Origin: a virus
Length of the DNA stretch: 64,000 bases
IMG/VR virus record: IMGVR_UViG_3300033233_000015
Coordinates: 1-64,000 of that record
Direction: 5' to 3' (one strand)
The position numbers and the translations under genes are program-made. How positions within the stretch are numbered: position 1 is the first letter of the stretch; the number at the start of each line of letters is the position of its first letter. Of this stretch, positions 56,913-64,000 are shown piece after piece. The notes under the pieces are model-generated. The model saw only the letters and a list, made by a program, of their open reading frames with translations, did no database searches and was not told the origin of the DNA.

Positions 56913-57932
56913 ATGTACGTGCGCGACGGCTTCGAGGACGTGGCCTTCAACGGAAGGCGAGTCACGAGTCTCGGATACGGTCTCGGGTTCGATCTCAGCG
57001 ACGTGGGCGACGCGGTTATGGATGTTGTTGACGCCGCCATCGATGCGGTCGCGTACTTTGGAAAGCACCTCGACTCGGTTGCCGAAATTGCGATCGTGGC
57101 CGGTCTCGTGATGGCGACTGGCGGCGGGGTCTTGCTCGCGAAGGGCGCGGTAGGTGCCGCAACACTCATCGCGGTGGGTGGTGCGCTGAGTTCTGCGGGG
57201 TACGCGATCGATCGGTTGGAAAAACAGTACGGACCGCAAATCAAGGCCGCGATCGATTGGGCTCAGACGGGAACTCACTCCGCGACCGACGCGCTCCGCA
57301 AAGCGATGCACGACATGCCTCCGAAGGAGCAGGCCGATCTCATCGCGTCGCAGGACTACCGTATCGCGATCAATCTGCTCAACGACTACGGGGCTCACCC
57401 CGAACGCACTGCGGGAATGCCTGAGCCGACGTTTCGCGATCCGGATGTTGATGTGGCTGCGATCTTGAAGAAGGTCAGCGCGAACGAGCTGACGGGACGC
57501 GAAGCGTACGAAGCGTTCGCGAACAGCGGTCGCATGGCCGAGAGCGCGATCGAGCGTGCGAAGTGGGAGAACAGCCTTCGCTATTCACCGATCGGGGCGC
57601 TCATCCTCGCTGGCATCGCCGAGAACAGCAAGTCGGCTGTCGTGATGCTCGGCACGGCTCGAGATTTGGAGAACGCGGCAGCCGCACATCCATCCAACGA
57701 GTCGGAGCTCCTCGGTCTCGCGAAGACGTTGAGGGAACGTGCGAAGCAGACGGCTCGCGCTGCCGCTGGAGCGGGGGTCGCGAGCGCGGGGGTCGCGAGC
57801 ACGAGCGGCAAGAAAAAACTCGTCGTCGGCACCGTCGTCGCGGGCGGCGCTGCGGCGGGCGGGCTCGCGTGGTACGCGAGCAAGCACGGCCTCACGATGA
57901 TGCAGGCGCTTCGTCGGATCTTCGGTCATTGA
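56913..57932 (+). CDS. Membrane protein with shared GRxV N-terminal motif (339 aa)
   Basis: It starts MYVRDGFEDVAFNGRRVTSL; the GRxV motif is shared with the genes at 63367 and 63593. A Gly/Ala-rich hydrophobic segment (about 60-95), a helical middle, an Ala-rich region and a C-terminal hydrophobic stretch (VVGTVVAGGAAAGGLAWYA) follow. ATG 56913 fits the -10 box; ATG 56904 would lie inside it. A virion-membrane protein is plausible. Confidence 0.55.
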   Translation: MYVRDGFEDVAFNGRRVTSLGYGLGFDLSDVGDAVMDVVDAAIDAVAYFGKHLDSVAEIAIVAGLVMATGGGVLLAKGAVGAATLIAVGGALSSAGYAIDRLEKQYGPQIKAAIDWAQTGTHSATDALRKAMHDMPPKEQADLIASQDYRIAINLLNDYGAHPERTAGMPEPTFRDPDVDVAAILKKVSANELTGREAYEAFANSGRMAESAIERAKWENSLRYSPIGALILAGIAENSKSAVVMLGTARDLENAAAAHPSNESELLGLAKTLRERAKQTARAAAGAGVASAGVASTSGKKKLVVGTVVAGGAAAGGLAWYASKHGLTMMQALRRIFGH

Positions 57933-57951
57933 CGAGCGAGCGACTCACGCT

Positions 57952-57957
57952 TAGGCT
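57952..57957 (+). promoter_or_regulatory. Candidate -10 box (TAGGCT) of a leaderless promoter
   Basis: TAGGCT ends 6 nt before the GTG at 57964, the same layout as at 11687 and 16964. Confidence 0.5.
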
Positions 57958-57963
57958 ACTTCC

Positions 57964-58152
57964 GTGATCCCGAAGCTCACCGAGGTTTTCCACTTCAAGG
58001 CCACTCCCGAGCAGGCTCGCGCGATCAAGAGGATGGCCAAAGCCCGACGCATGCATGTCGGAGCGTGGCTCCGATCGGTCGTCGTCGCTGCGTCTGCTCC
58101 TCTCTCAAGCAACGGGTCGATGAATCTCGACACGCCGAGGCTACCGAAATGA
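57964..58152 (+). CDS. Small helix-rich DNA-binding-like protein (62 aa)
   Basis: VFHFKATPEQARAIKRMAKA then MHVGAWLRSVVVAA follows a strand-helix-helix order like ribbon-helix-helix repressors. Leaderless GTG start. It may regulate the following operon. Confidence 0.5.
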   Translation: MIPKLTEVFHFKATPEQARAIKRMAKARRMHVGAWLRSVVVAASAPLSSNGSMNLDTPRLPK

Positions 58153-58631
58153 GCTCGCCCCAGGATCAGATTCTCGGCTTCCAGCCGGAATCCAAGGTTT
58201 CGATCGACGCCCGGCATTGGGAGTCTCTCAAGCGCATCGTGTGGCGCATGAAGACGTCGTGGGGCTTCGTCGAGAGCGAGTGCCGCGACCTCATCGCTTC
58301 GTGCCAGCACGCTGAGGGATGTTTGGGAGCCGACGACATTCGAGAGCCGTGCCTGTCGTCGTGTCCCGACAGGCAGACCCGCCTCTCGGCGCTCGTCATC
58401 TACGCCAACGCGCGCGAGTTCATCTCCGTGAACGCGCCCAAGCCCACCTCGATCGAGGGCGGCGGATACATCCCGCCGACGCGTGAGTTCTTCGATCTCG
58501 TTCTGAGCGAGCTCGTCGTCGCGCACGCCGAGCTCGACGACATGAAGAAGTTGATTCAGGAATCGGGCGCGACTCTTCCGCCCACCGTCAGTCCGCCCGT
58601 CCTCCCCCCAAAATCGGAGCCTCAACCGTGA
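58149..58631 (+). CDS. Unknown protein (160 aa)
   Basis: A helical protein with a Cys cluster (CRDLIASCQHAEGC, then PCLSSC) and a Pro-rich tail. ATGA overlap. No family is recognised. Confidence 0.5.
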   Translation: MSSPQDQILGFQPESKVSIDARHWESLKRIVWRMKTSWGFVESECRDLIASCQHAEGCLGADDIREPCLSSCPDRQTRLSALVIYANAREFISVNAPKPTSIEGGGYIPPTREFFDLVLSELVVAHAELDDMKKLIQESGATLPPTVSPPVLPPKSEPQP

Positions 58632-58984
58632 ACATCGAGCTCGATCCGCAAGCCAACATCATCATCGCCCGCCTCATCGACATGCAGCGCACCGAGAGCG
58701 GCATCATCATGCCCGACACGCAGATCAAGGGCGTCACCGTCTTCGCGCTCGTCGAGCGAATCGGTCCCGACGTCAAGCGATGCAAGCCCGGCGATGTCAT
58801 CCTTCCTCGAGCGGTGGAGCACTGCTGGCTTCGGGGTGGTACATTCCATCGCGCGCTCATTCAGGACGAGCACGTCGTCGCGATCGTCAAGAACGGCTTC
58901 AACCGCGAGCACATGAAGTTCGTGGACGAGCGCATCGCGGCGGGCGACGACGGCGGTGGTAAAGAAAAGAGGCTGGTCACGTGA
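58628..58984 (+). CDS. GroES-like co-chaperonin
   Basis: A 118-residue protein. NIIIARLIDMQRTESGIIMP with D and T following, then VERIGPDVKRCKPGDVIL and HVVAIVKNG match the Cpn10 barrel with its mobile loop. Phage GroES-like proteins (T4 gp31 type) help the host GroEL fold capsid proteins. A GTG start overlaps the upstream stop. Confidence 0.75.
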   Translation: MNIELDPQANIIIARLIDMQRTESGIIMPDTQIKGVTVFALVERIGPDVKRCKPGDVILPRAVEHCWLRGGTFHRALIQDEHVVAIVKNGFNREHMKFVDERIAAGDDGGGKEKRLVT

Positions 58985-60123
58985 AACTCGAAGCGGTGTA
59001 CGAACGTCGCAGAGAAGTTCGCCGGCCACGCCGCGCAGCGTCGCCGTGCGGATGTGGATGCGCAGCGTCACCGCGAGGAGTCGTTCCGCCGCCAGCGCCG
59101 CGCGCGCGCGAGGTCCGACGAGAGGTTCGCGATTTCGGTTCGATGCTCGACGCGCTCGAGGCTGCGAAGGCTCAGGGCGCGACACATGCGCTGCAGAGCG
59201 GATACGCCGTCTACTTCCCGATCTCCGCTGCGGCGGGGTACGACCACTGCGCCATCTATCAGAGACTCGGCAAGTGGCACATCGAAGCGCCAGGCAAGAA
59301 GAGCAGAGGTCCGCTTCCCACGCTTGCGGTCCCGATCGGTGATCTGATCTTCTCTCTTCAAGGGCGCGGCGCGAGAGAGGCCGATCCGCCAGGCGGTCCA
59401 GTTCTGCGAGTCGGATCGACCATCGTTCTGCCCGCTGGACATCGCGTCGGTATGGGTCGTCTTCGCAAGGACACGACGGTTCGGATCGATCGAATCGAGA
59501 ACGACTCCGAGGGAGCCCCGATCTACGGGTTCTCTTGGATGGATGAGAGAGGCAAGGCCCGAAGCGGGTGGCTCTCGCAGAGCGAAGCGCTTCAATACGT
59601 TCGACGTGGCGGTTTCTCTCACGAGTCACCCTCGCGCGAGATCGAGTCGGAGTGCCGTCCGTACCTGAAGATCGAGCGCGACGAGAAGCGTTTCCGTGCG
59701 TGCCAAGCGATCGCCGATCGCATCGGGCCAATCGACTCGACCGAGAAGTCGTACGAGGTGCTTCGGCAGGCGGTTGGTCACGAACTCGCCGAGCGGTTCG
59801 GTGTGATGACGATGGACACGCACTTGAAGCTCCGCGACATCGCCGAGACCGGGGCAGGCGAGACGGACGCCGTGATGGCGCCGAAGGTGCCGACGCTTCA
59901 GGCCGCTCTCCTCTCGTCGCCGACGTACGCGATCATCTATCACGTGCATCCCGCCGCGAGCGAGAGGCCGAGCGATGCGGATGTCGAAGTGACCAAGGAC
60001 TTCGCGAAAGCGTTCGCGGAGGTCGGTGTGCCGCTACTCGATCACATCATCATCTCGACGGGATCGAAGAAGGGGCACTACTCGTTCGCCGAGTCGAAAC
60101 CGAAGACGCTTCAAGTGGAGTGA
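58981..60123 (+). CDS. RadC/JAB (JAMM)-domain protein with N-terminal shared domain
   Basis: 380 residues. The C-terminus has the JAMM zinc motif His321-x-His323 ... Ser331-x-x-Asp334 (HVHPAASERPSDAD), then VGVPLLDHIIIS and YSFAE, typical of RadC-like domains. The middle part (MLDALEAAKAQGATHALQSG, then RLGKWHIEA) is related to the 2591-3514 protein. The first 45 residues are Arg/Pro-rich and may not be natural protein; GTG 58981 was chosen for the GTGA overlap. Possible role: isopeptidase or DNA-linked protease. Confidence 0.75.
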   Translation: MKLEAVYERRREVRRPRRAASPCGCGCAASPRGVVPPPAPRAREVRREVRDFGSMLDALEAAKAQGATHALQSGYAVYFPISAAAGYDHCAIYQRLGKWHIEAPGKKSRGPLPTLAVPIGDLIFSLQGRGAREADPPGGPVLRVGSTIVLPAGHRVGMGRLRKDTTVRIDRIENDSEGAPIYGFSWMDERGKARSGWLSQSEALQYVRRGGFSHESPSREIESECRPYLKIERDEKRFRACQAIADRIGPIDSTEKSYEVLRQAVGHELAERFGVMTMDTHLKLRDIAETGAGETDAVMAPKVPTLQAALLSSPTYAIIYHVHPAASERPSDADVEVTKDFAKAFAEVGVPLLDHIIISTGSKKGHYSFAESKPKTLQVE

Positions 60124-60126
60124 TCG

Positions 60127-60573
60127 ATGTCGAACCAACAGCAGCAGCAGACCAAGACGCTCGAGATTCCGAAGGCCGAGTATCCGATCGTCAACAGGGT
60201 TATCACCGATCATCCGTTTCCGACGGAACCCGTACAGGGAGTGCCCGTCGATCCTCATCGCCCGGCAGCGCTGATCTGGAATCTAGGGTCACCGCATCCG
60301 ATCGTGAACAACCTCAAGATCGTGCGCATGTACGTGGTGCCCGGAATCAGTGCAGAGATTTACAGCGCGAGCGAGGACGGGAAAATGGGCGTGCGCAACG
60401 CGATCCCGTGGCCGCAAATTCGCGTCGTAGAAGAGGTGTGCGACGCCGAGTCGTTCGTCGCGGAGATTGTCGCGGCCGAGCGGGACGACGACGACGACGA
60501 CGATCCCGATCCCGAGCCTGCGCCCACTCCGCTCGTGGCTCTTCAACCAATGCCGAACGGTGGAGTTTCCTGA
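60127..60573 (+). CDS. Unknown protein with acidic repeat (148 aa)
   Basis: It starts MSNQQQQQ, has IWNLGSPHPIVNNLKIVRMY and an Asp tract (DDDDDDD) before a Pro-rich tail. GGAGTGA precedes the ATG. No family is recognised. Confidence 0.5.
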   Translation: MSNQQQQQTKTLEIPKAEYPIVNRVITDHPFPTEPVQGVPVDPHRPAALIWNLGSPHPIVNNLKIVRMYVVPGISAEIYSASEDGKMGVRNAIPWPQIRVVEEVCDAESFVAEIVAAERDDDDDDDPDPEPAPTPLVALQPMPNGGVS

Positions 60574-60911
60574 TGCCTCCCACGACCGCGACGCTCGTCT
60601 ATAGAGTGACGCCGACGAACGTCCTTCCGACCGCGACGATGCAGGCGAAGATGGCGGCAGTTCCGCTCTACGCAAGCGCGCTGACCGACCCGGTGCTCAA
60701 GACGCTGTTCGACTGCACGGTGGCATCCGATGCGACCGCGCCCGCAGGACCGAACATCGATCGCACCATCGTGCTCAACTTGGGCGCGGGGTTCTTCTCT
60801 CTCTTCCCGACCGCTGCCGATTGGGCAACGGCGTTCAACGATCTCTTCGGCAGAACGCTCGCTCTTCTTCTTCCGGCGCAGGTGAAGAGCCTTCCGGTGG
60901 TGTTCGCATGA
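60573..60911 (+). CDS. Unknown hydrophobic-rich protein (112 aa)
   Basis: LVYRVTPTNVLPTATMQAKM and IVLNLGAGFFSLFPTAADW: few charges, as in virion proteins. The ATG overlaps the previous stop by 1 nt (TGATG). No family is recognised. Confidence 0.5.
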   Translation: MPPTTATLVYRVTPTNVLPTATMQAKMAAVPLYASALTDPVLKTLFDCTVASDATAPAGPNIDRTIVLNLGAGFFSLFPTAADWATAFNDLFGRTLALLLPAQVKSLPVVFA

Positions 60912-62344
60912 GCGGTGACGGCAGACGTGACGGCAGACGACACCGCGGCGTGGCCGCTCCTCCCGAGCACGAAATCGTCGACGAACTCTCCGAAGAGATC
61001 GAGGACAACGGAGAGACGCGCGCGGTCGCAAACGAGGAGACCGTCAAGCGCGAAGGTGCGCTCAACGCGGAAGCGGTGCAAAGCAACCGCCGGCGGAAGT
61101 CCATCGAGAACAAGAAGAGGGGTGGTGCCGGGACAGTTCCCTGGAACGAGTCTCGAGCGCCGCTTCTCTACGACGACATCATCGCGCTCTACCCGCCGAA
61201 CACGTTGATGATCTACGTCGAGCGTCTCTCGGGCACGCTCGCGAGCTGGTACTTGTACGGACAGCCGAAGAGCGGTCACGAGCTCTATCAGGCGATCCTC
61301 AAGCAGTGTCACGGGCGAAAAGAGGAGACCGAGTACCGCGTCGTCTTCCGCGATGCGCAGCGGAAGTTCGAACGAGGCATCGGTCGGCTCACGCTTCCGT
61401 CGACGCTCGACGACGCTACGCTCCCCGTGCAGCCTCAGGGAATGGGGATGCCGAACGGCGTGCCGCCCGCGAACTACGGGCAGCAAAACGGCTACGGTCA
61501 GCCGAACGGATATCCGCCGCAACAGCCGCCGCAGAACAACGGCTACCCGCAACAGCAGCAGCCTCCGCCGCAGAACTATCCGCAGCAAGCACCGCAGTTC
61601 GCGCAGCAACCGATGCAGCCGATGCAGCCGCAGTACGCGGGTCACTCACCGCAGGAGACGCAGGTGCTCCTCGACATGCAGCGGCAGATCGCCGAGATGA
61701 GCGGGCGAGTGACCGCGTACCTGACGCAGCAACCGATGCAGACGCCGCCTCAGCAAGATCAGCATCGACCGATCTACGATCGGCCGTCGCCGCGCTACAA
61801 CGGAAGCGTCGTACCGCCCGCTCCTCAGCCTCCGCCGCAACAGGCCATGCAGCCTCCGCCGGGGATGTACCACGTCCCCGGATTCGGCTTCGTCCCCACC
61901 GCGAAGCTCATGGAAGCGATGGGAGTCGTCGGGCCTCAGCAGCAGCAGGCTCCAGCAGCTCCTCCGCAGCCCCCGAGGAACGCTGCCGACGAGTTCCGAA
62001 GCGCGATCGGTCTCATGACCACGGTCGCCGATGCCGCGCGCACCGTGCAGTCGATTTTCCCTAGCGCAGCAAGCGCGCCCGCGGCGCCGGCCGCTAGAGA
62101 AGACGACGATCTGCCGATGAAGACGATCAAGTACGGCGACTTCAACACGGTCGTGAACAAGGAAGACGGCAGCCTGCGGATTCCAGACACGATCGCCGCG
62201 AACGGCGAGAAGATCCTCGGTTGGATCGAGAAGCAGCGCAAAGACATCCAAGCCCAACGCCAGCAACCTCAGTCGATACCCGAGCAACCGCCTCAGAACG
62301 GCATGATGCCGATGCCGCAGTATCCCGGAGAACAGCAGCGATGA
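60908..62344 (+). CDS. Large Gln/Pro-rich protein (478 aa)
   Basis: A folded N-terminal part (about 75-165, with LLYDDIIALYPPNTLMIYVE and KKQRKFERG-like basic helices) is followed by 200 residues dominated by Gln, Pro, Gly, Asn and Met (PQQPPQNNGYPQQQQPPPQN). A short helix region near 360-400 and an acidic basic alternation end it. It may act as a scaffold or condensate-forming protein. ATGA overlap. Confidence 0.5.
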   Translation: MSGDGRRDGRRHRGVAAPPEHEIVDELSEEIEDNGETRAVANEETVKREGALNAEAVQSNRRRKSIENKKRGGAGTVPWNESRAPLLYDDIIALYPPNTLMIYVERLSGTLASWYLYGQPKSGHELYQAILKQCHGRKEETEYRVVFRDAQRKFERGIGRLTLPSTLDDATLPVQPQGMGMPNGVPPANYGQQNGYGQPNGYPPQQPPQNNGYPQQQQPPPQNYPQQAPQFAQQPMQPMQPQYAGHSPQETQVLLDMQRQIAEMSGRVTAYLTQQPMQTPPQQDQHRPIYDRPSPRYNGSVVPPAPQPPPQQAMQPPPGMYHVPGFGFVPTAKLMEAMGVVGPQQQQAPAAPPQPPRNAADEFRSAIGLMTTVADAARTVQSIFPSAASAPAAPAAREDDDLPMKTIKYGDFNTVVNKEDGSLRIPDTIAANGEKILGWIEKQRKDIQAQRQQPQSIPEQPPQNGMMPMPQYPGEQQR

Positions 62345-62796
62345 AGGCGAACGTCACGATCGAATTTACCGACGAGGAGTTGAAGGACTACGGGTGGGGT
62401 CTTCTCGTCCGCGGGATCCAGTCTCTCGGCAAGATCAAGGTGTTCGACGATCCGCAGTCGGTGAGCATGATCCAAGGCATGATCAACCAGCTCATCAACG
62501 GTGCGAACGCCGCGAGATCGGGTACGCGCGTCCCGCCCGCGTGGGGTCCTCAGCCACCGATCGGATACGGACCGATGCCCACGCAACAAGCGCGCGTCGT
62601 TCCGATTCAACCGCAGATCGTTCACGACAAGTGCTTCGTGATCGAGGAGACGCGTGCGAACGAAGCAGGAATCGGGTGTCACGTCTGCGCGTCGTTCAAC
62701 GCTGCGGGACGAACCGTGTGTCGTCACTGCGGTCACGAGCTCTGCTGCGATATCCCCGGTCCCGTGATCACTCCGCCACCGAAAACACAAATGTGA
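62341..62796 (+). CDS. Protein with C-terminal zinc ribbon (151 aa)
   Basis: An acidic helix start, a Pro-rich middle, then CHVCASFNAAGRTVCRHCGH and CC at the end. ATGA overlap. The function is unknown. Confidence 0.5.
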   Translation: MKANVTIEFTDEELKDYGWGLLVRGIQSLGKIKVFDDPQSVSMIQGMINQLINGANAARSGTRVPPAWGPQPPIGYGPMPTQQARVVPIQPQIVHDKCFVIEETRANEAGIGCHVCASFNAAGRTVCRHCGHELCCDIPGPVITPPPKTQM

Positions 62797-62815
62797 CGAC
62801 CGCGCGCGCATCGCG

Positions 62816-62821
62816 TACGAT
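62816..62821 (+). promoter_or_regulatory. Candidate -10 box (TACGAT) of a leaderless promoter
   Basis: TACGAT ends 6 nt before the ATG at 62828; TGTGAC lies 18 nt upstream at 62792-62797 as a possible -35. Confidence 0.45.
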
Positions 62822-62827
62822 GCGCTC

Positions 62828-63385
62828 ATGCGGGTCTACAACGTGCAGCCCGGCGACAGCCCGGCGTCGATCGCAATTTCGTACGCTGGATGCCCAAAAT
62901 GTTCGATCGATCTCGTCTCCGTGAATCCGCACAAGCCGACCGTTCGCTATCCGAACGGCTACGTGACGTTCAAGGATCTGCGCGCGGGTGAGCGGCTCTG
63001 GCTCCCCGACAAGTGGTTCAGCGGCGCGCTCGATGATTTGCCGAGCGAATATTTCGCATCGCTGCCGAGCGCCGACGGATTTCTGGCCGATCCACGGCCG
63101 AACCTGCCGCCGCCGCAAAAGGGGCCGTCCGGTCCTCCGGACTATCCGAAACCTCCTCCTCTGATCATCTCGCCCGTGGCACCGTATCGGCCGCCGCCCT
63201 TGGCGCCGGTGCCCGATCCGTCCAAGCAGAAGCCGCCGAACGCTGGTGGCGGAGGATCGGCGGGCGGCGGAACCCCAGGAGAGACGACGCCGTCGGAGTC
63301 GGGCATGAGCACCGGAGCGAAGGTCGCCATCGGATTCGCAGTCGCCGCAGCAGGAGGGTTCGCACTATGGACTTTGGCGAAGTAA
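62828..63385 (+). CDS. LysM-like CPKC-domain protein with C-terminal membrane helix
   Basis: A 185-residue protein. The N-terminal module (VQPGDSPASIAISYAGCPKC, VNPHK, GERLWLPDKW) matches the proteins at 5748 and 13361. A Pro-rich linker, a Gly-rich linker and a transmembrane helix (about 160-182) follow, so the module is held at a membrane or virion surface. Confidence 0.65.
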   Translation: MRVYNVQPGDSPASIAISYAGCPKCSIDLVSVNPHKPTVRYPNGYVTFKDLRAGERLWLPDKWFSGALDDLPSEYFASLPSADGFLADPRPNLPPPQKGPSGPPDYPKPPPLIISPVAPYRPPPLAPVPDPSKQKPPNAGGGGSAGGGTPGETTPSESGMSTGAKVAIGFAVAAAGGFALWTLAK

Positions 63386-63585
63386 GCATCCACGGTCGTT
63401 CGGTCGCCGAGCTCGGAATGCTCGGTGCTGACGTCAACGTCACGAACTGCCCCGCCTGCTCGTGCAGCGGGTATTTTTGGGCGGGCATGTTCCTCGGAGC
63501 GGGCACGCTCTACATCACGACCGCAGTGCTCGGCGCTGCTGCGATCTTCGGATCGACGGTCGCGTACAAGCGGATGAATCCGTGA
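63367..63585 (+). CDS. Small membrane protein with GRSV motif (72 aa)
   Basis: It starts with MDFGEVSIHGRSVAELG, then a Cys-rich piece (CPACSCSG) and a transmembrane region (AGMFLGAGTLYITTAVLGAA). A CAGGAGGG ribosome site. It overlaps the upstream gene by 19 nt. The N-terminal motif is shared with the genes at 56913 and 63593. Confidence 0.5.
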   Translation: MDFGEVSIHGRSVAELGMLGADVNVTNCPACSCSGYFWAGMFLGAGTLYITTAVLGAAAIFGSTVAYKRMNP

Positions 63586-63592
63586 GCTCGTG

Positions 63593-64000
63593 ATGGACTT
63601 CGGGAGCGAACTCTCTTTCGGTGGTCGTTCCGTCGAAGGATTCGGGCTCGGCACGTTTCTTCGCCAGCCGTCCGTCGAGGATCTTCGCAACCTCATCAAC
63701 GCCAAAGACTACGAGCTGAATCAAATCTACAAGCACTACATGGCCTTCTGGCAGATGTGGGAGACCGTAGATTTGCCGGCCAAGCTCGATTGGGCCAACG
63801 ACTGGAACGCGCTTCTCGCAAGATACAAGAAGGCAAAGGAGACCGCGCAGTGGGCGTTCGACAAGGCGGCGGGGCAGCCGTGGCCGGACTCGGTCATCCT
63901 GGCTCCCGACGAATGGAACACCGTGCTTCGAGCGCTGAGAAAAAATTGGGACGGCAAGACGGGGGGTACGCTGGAGAAGGGTGATGAGGCCGATCTCGAA
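63593..64000 (+). CDS. Protein with GRSV N-terminal motif, partial
   Basis: 136 residues to the window edge, with no stop. It starts MDFGSELSFGGRSVEGFGLG, then has helices (DLRNLINAKDYELNQIYKHY, WNALLARYKKAKETAQWAF). The start resembles the preceding gene. The family is unknown. Confidence 0.5.
   Translation, partial: MDFGSELSFGGRSVEGFGLGTFLRQPSVEDLRNLINAKDYELNQIYKHYMAFWQMWETVDLPAKLDWANDWNALLARYKKAKETAQWAFDKAAGQPWPDSVILAPDEWNTVLRALRKNWDGKTGGTLEKGDEADLE

Noticed and set aside
1-64000. CRISPR arrays, insertion sequences, integrase or attachment sites
   Set aside because: No spaced direct repeats, transposase motifs or terminal inverted repeats were seen on either strand.

Overview
The window looks like part of a large, high-GC double-stranded DNA virus genome, most likely a big tailed-phage-like virus of a bacterium; a plasmid or integrated element of viral origin cannot be excluded. 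The reasons are dense packing (almost no gap above 250 bp), long one-direction gene trains whose starts and stops overlap by 1 or 4 nt, many very small zinc-ribbon proteins, and a phage-style set of DNA enzymes: two helicases, VRR-NUC, endonuclease VII, an RNA ligase, a Sak4-like ATPase, a single-strand binding protein, a PD-(D/E)XK nuclease, several DNA methyltransferases, QueC/DpdA, a ParB-like protein, a GroES-like protein and many HNH endonucleases. No capsid, portal, terminase or tail gene could be recognised, and no tRNA, rRNA, CRISPR array or integrase was seen. The host cannot be named from the sequence.

Layout. (A) 1-19.1 kb: mixed-strand genes for envelope or virion-associated proteins. 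They include an M23-like fragment, DUF192, an M15 peptidase, an SGNH hydrolase, LysM-like proteins with a CPKC insert, many single-span membrane proteins, a GHKL ATPase fused to an HExxH metalloprotease-like domain, and a possible ADP-ribosyltransferase-fold protein. Several starts in this part lie 6-8 nt behind a TAnnnT box, which suggests leaderless transcripts, and four genes carry one identical 17-20 bp leader element. (B) 19.1-32.8 kb, minus strand: about 30 coupled genes for DNA processing, including a Dda/RecD-like helicase with an intein in its P-loop, VRR-NUC, an Rnl5-like RNA ligase, a DEAH helicase, endonuclease VII and two HNH nucleases. (C) 32.9-55.4 kb, plus strand: a DnaQ-like exonuclease, a circularly permuted PD-(D/E)XK nuclease, HNH genes, a Sak4-like ATPase, a single-strand binding protein, a structured non-coding gap, a methyltransferase with an intein, QueC and DpdA, a cytosine methyltransferase overlapped by a second long frame, a ParB-like protein and a PAPS-reductase-like enzyme. 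B and C are driven by divergent promoters whose -35 boxes overlap. (D) 55.4-64 kb: a second block of membrane and possible virion proteins, with a GroES-like protein, a RadC/JAB protein, a Gln/Pro-rich protein and a third LysM-like protein.

How it fits together: B and C supply replication, recombination, nicking and DNA modification (7-deazaguanine insertion plus base methylation), while A and D supply cell-wall and membrane functions. The most unusual items are a homing HNH gene nested out of frame inside an intein (42.0-43.0 kb), two family-like reading frames over the same 1.2 kb at the cytosine methyltransferase (47.8-49.1 kb), and the permuted nuclease (35.2-36.3 kb).
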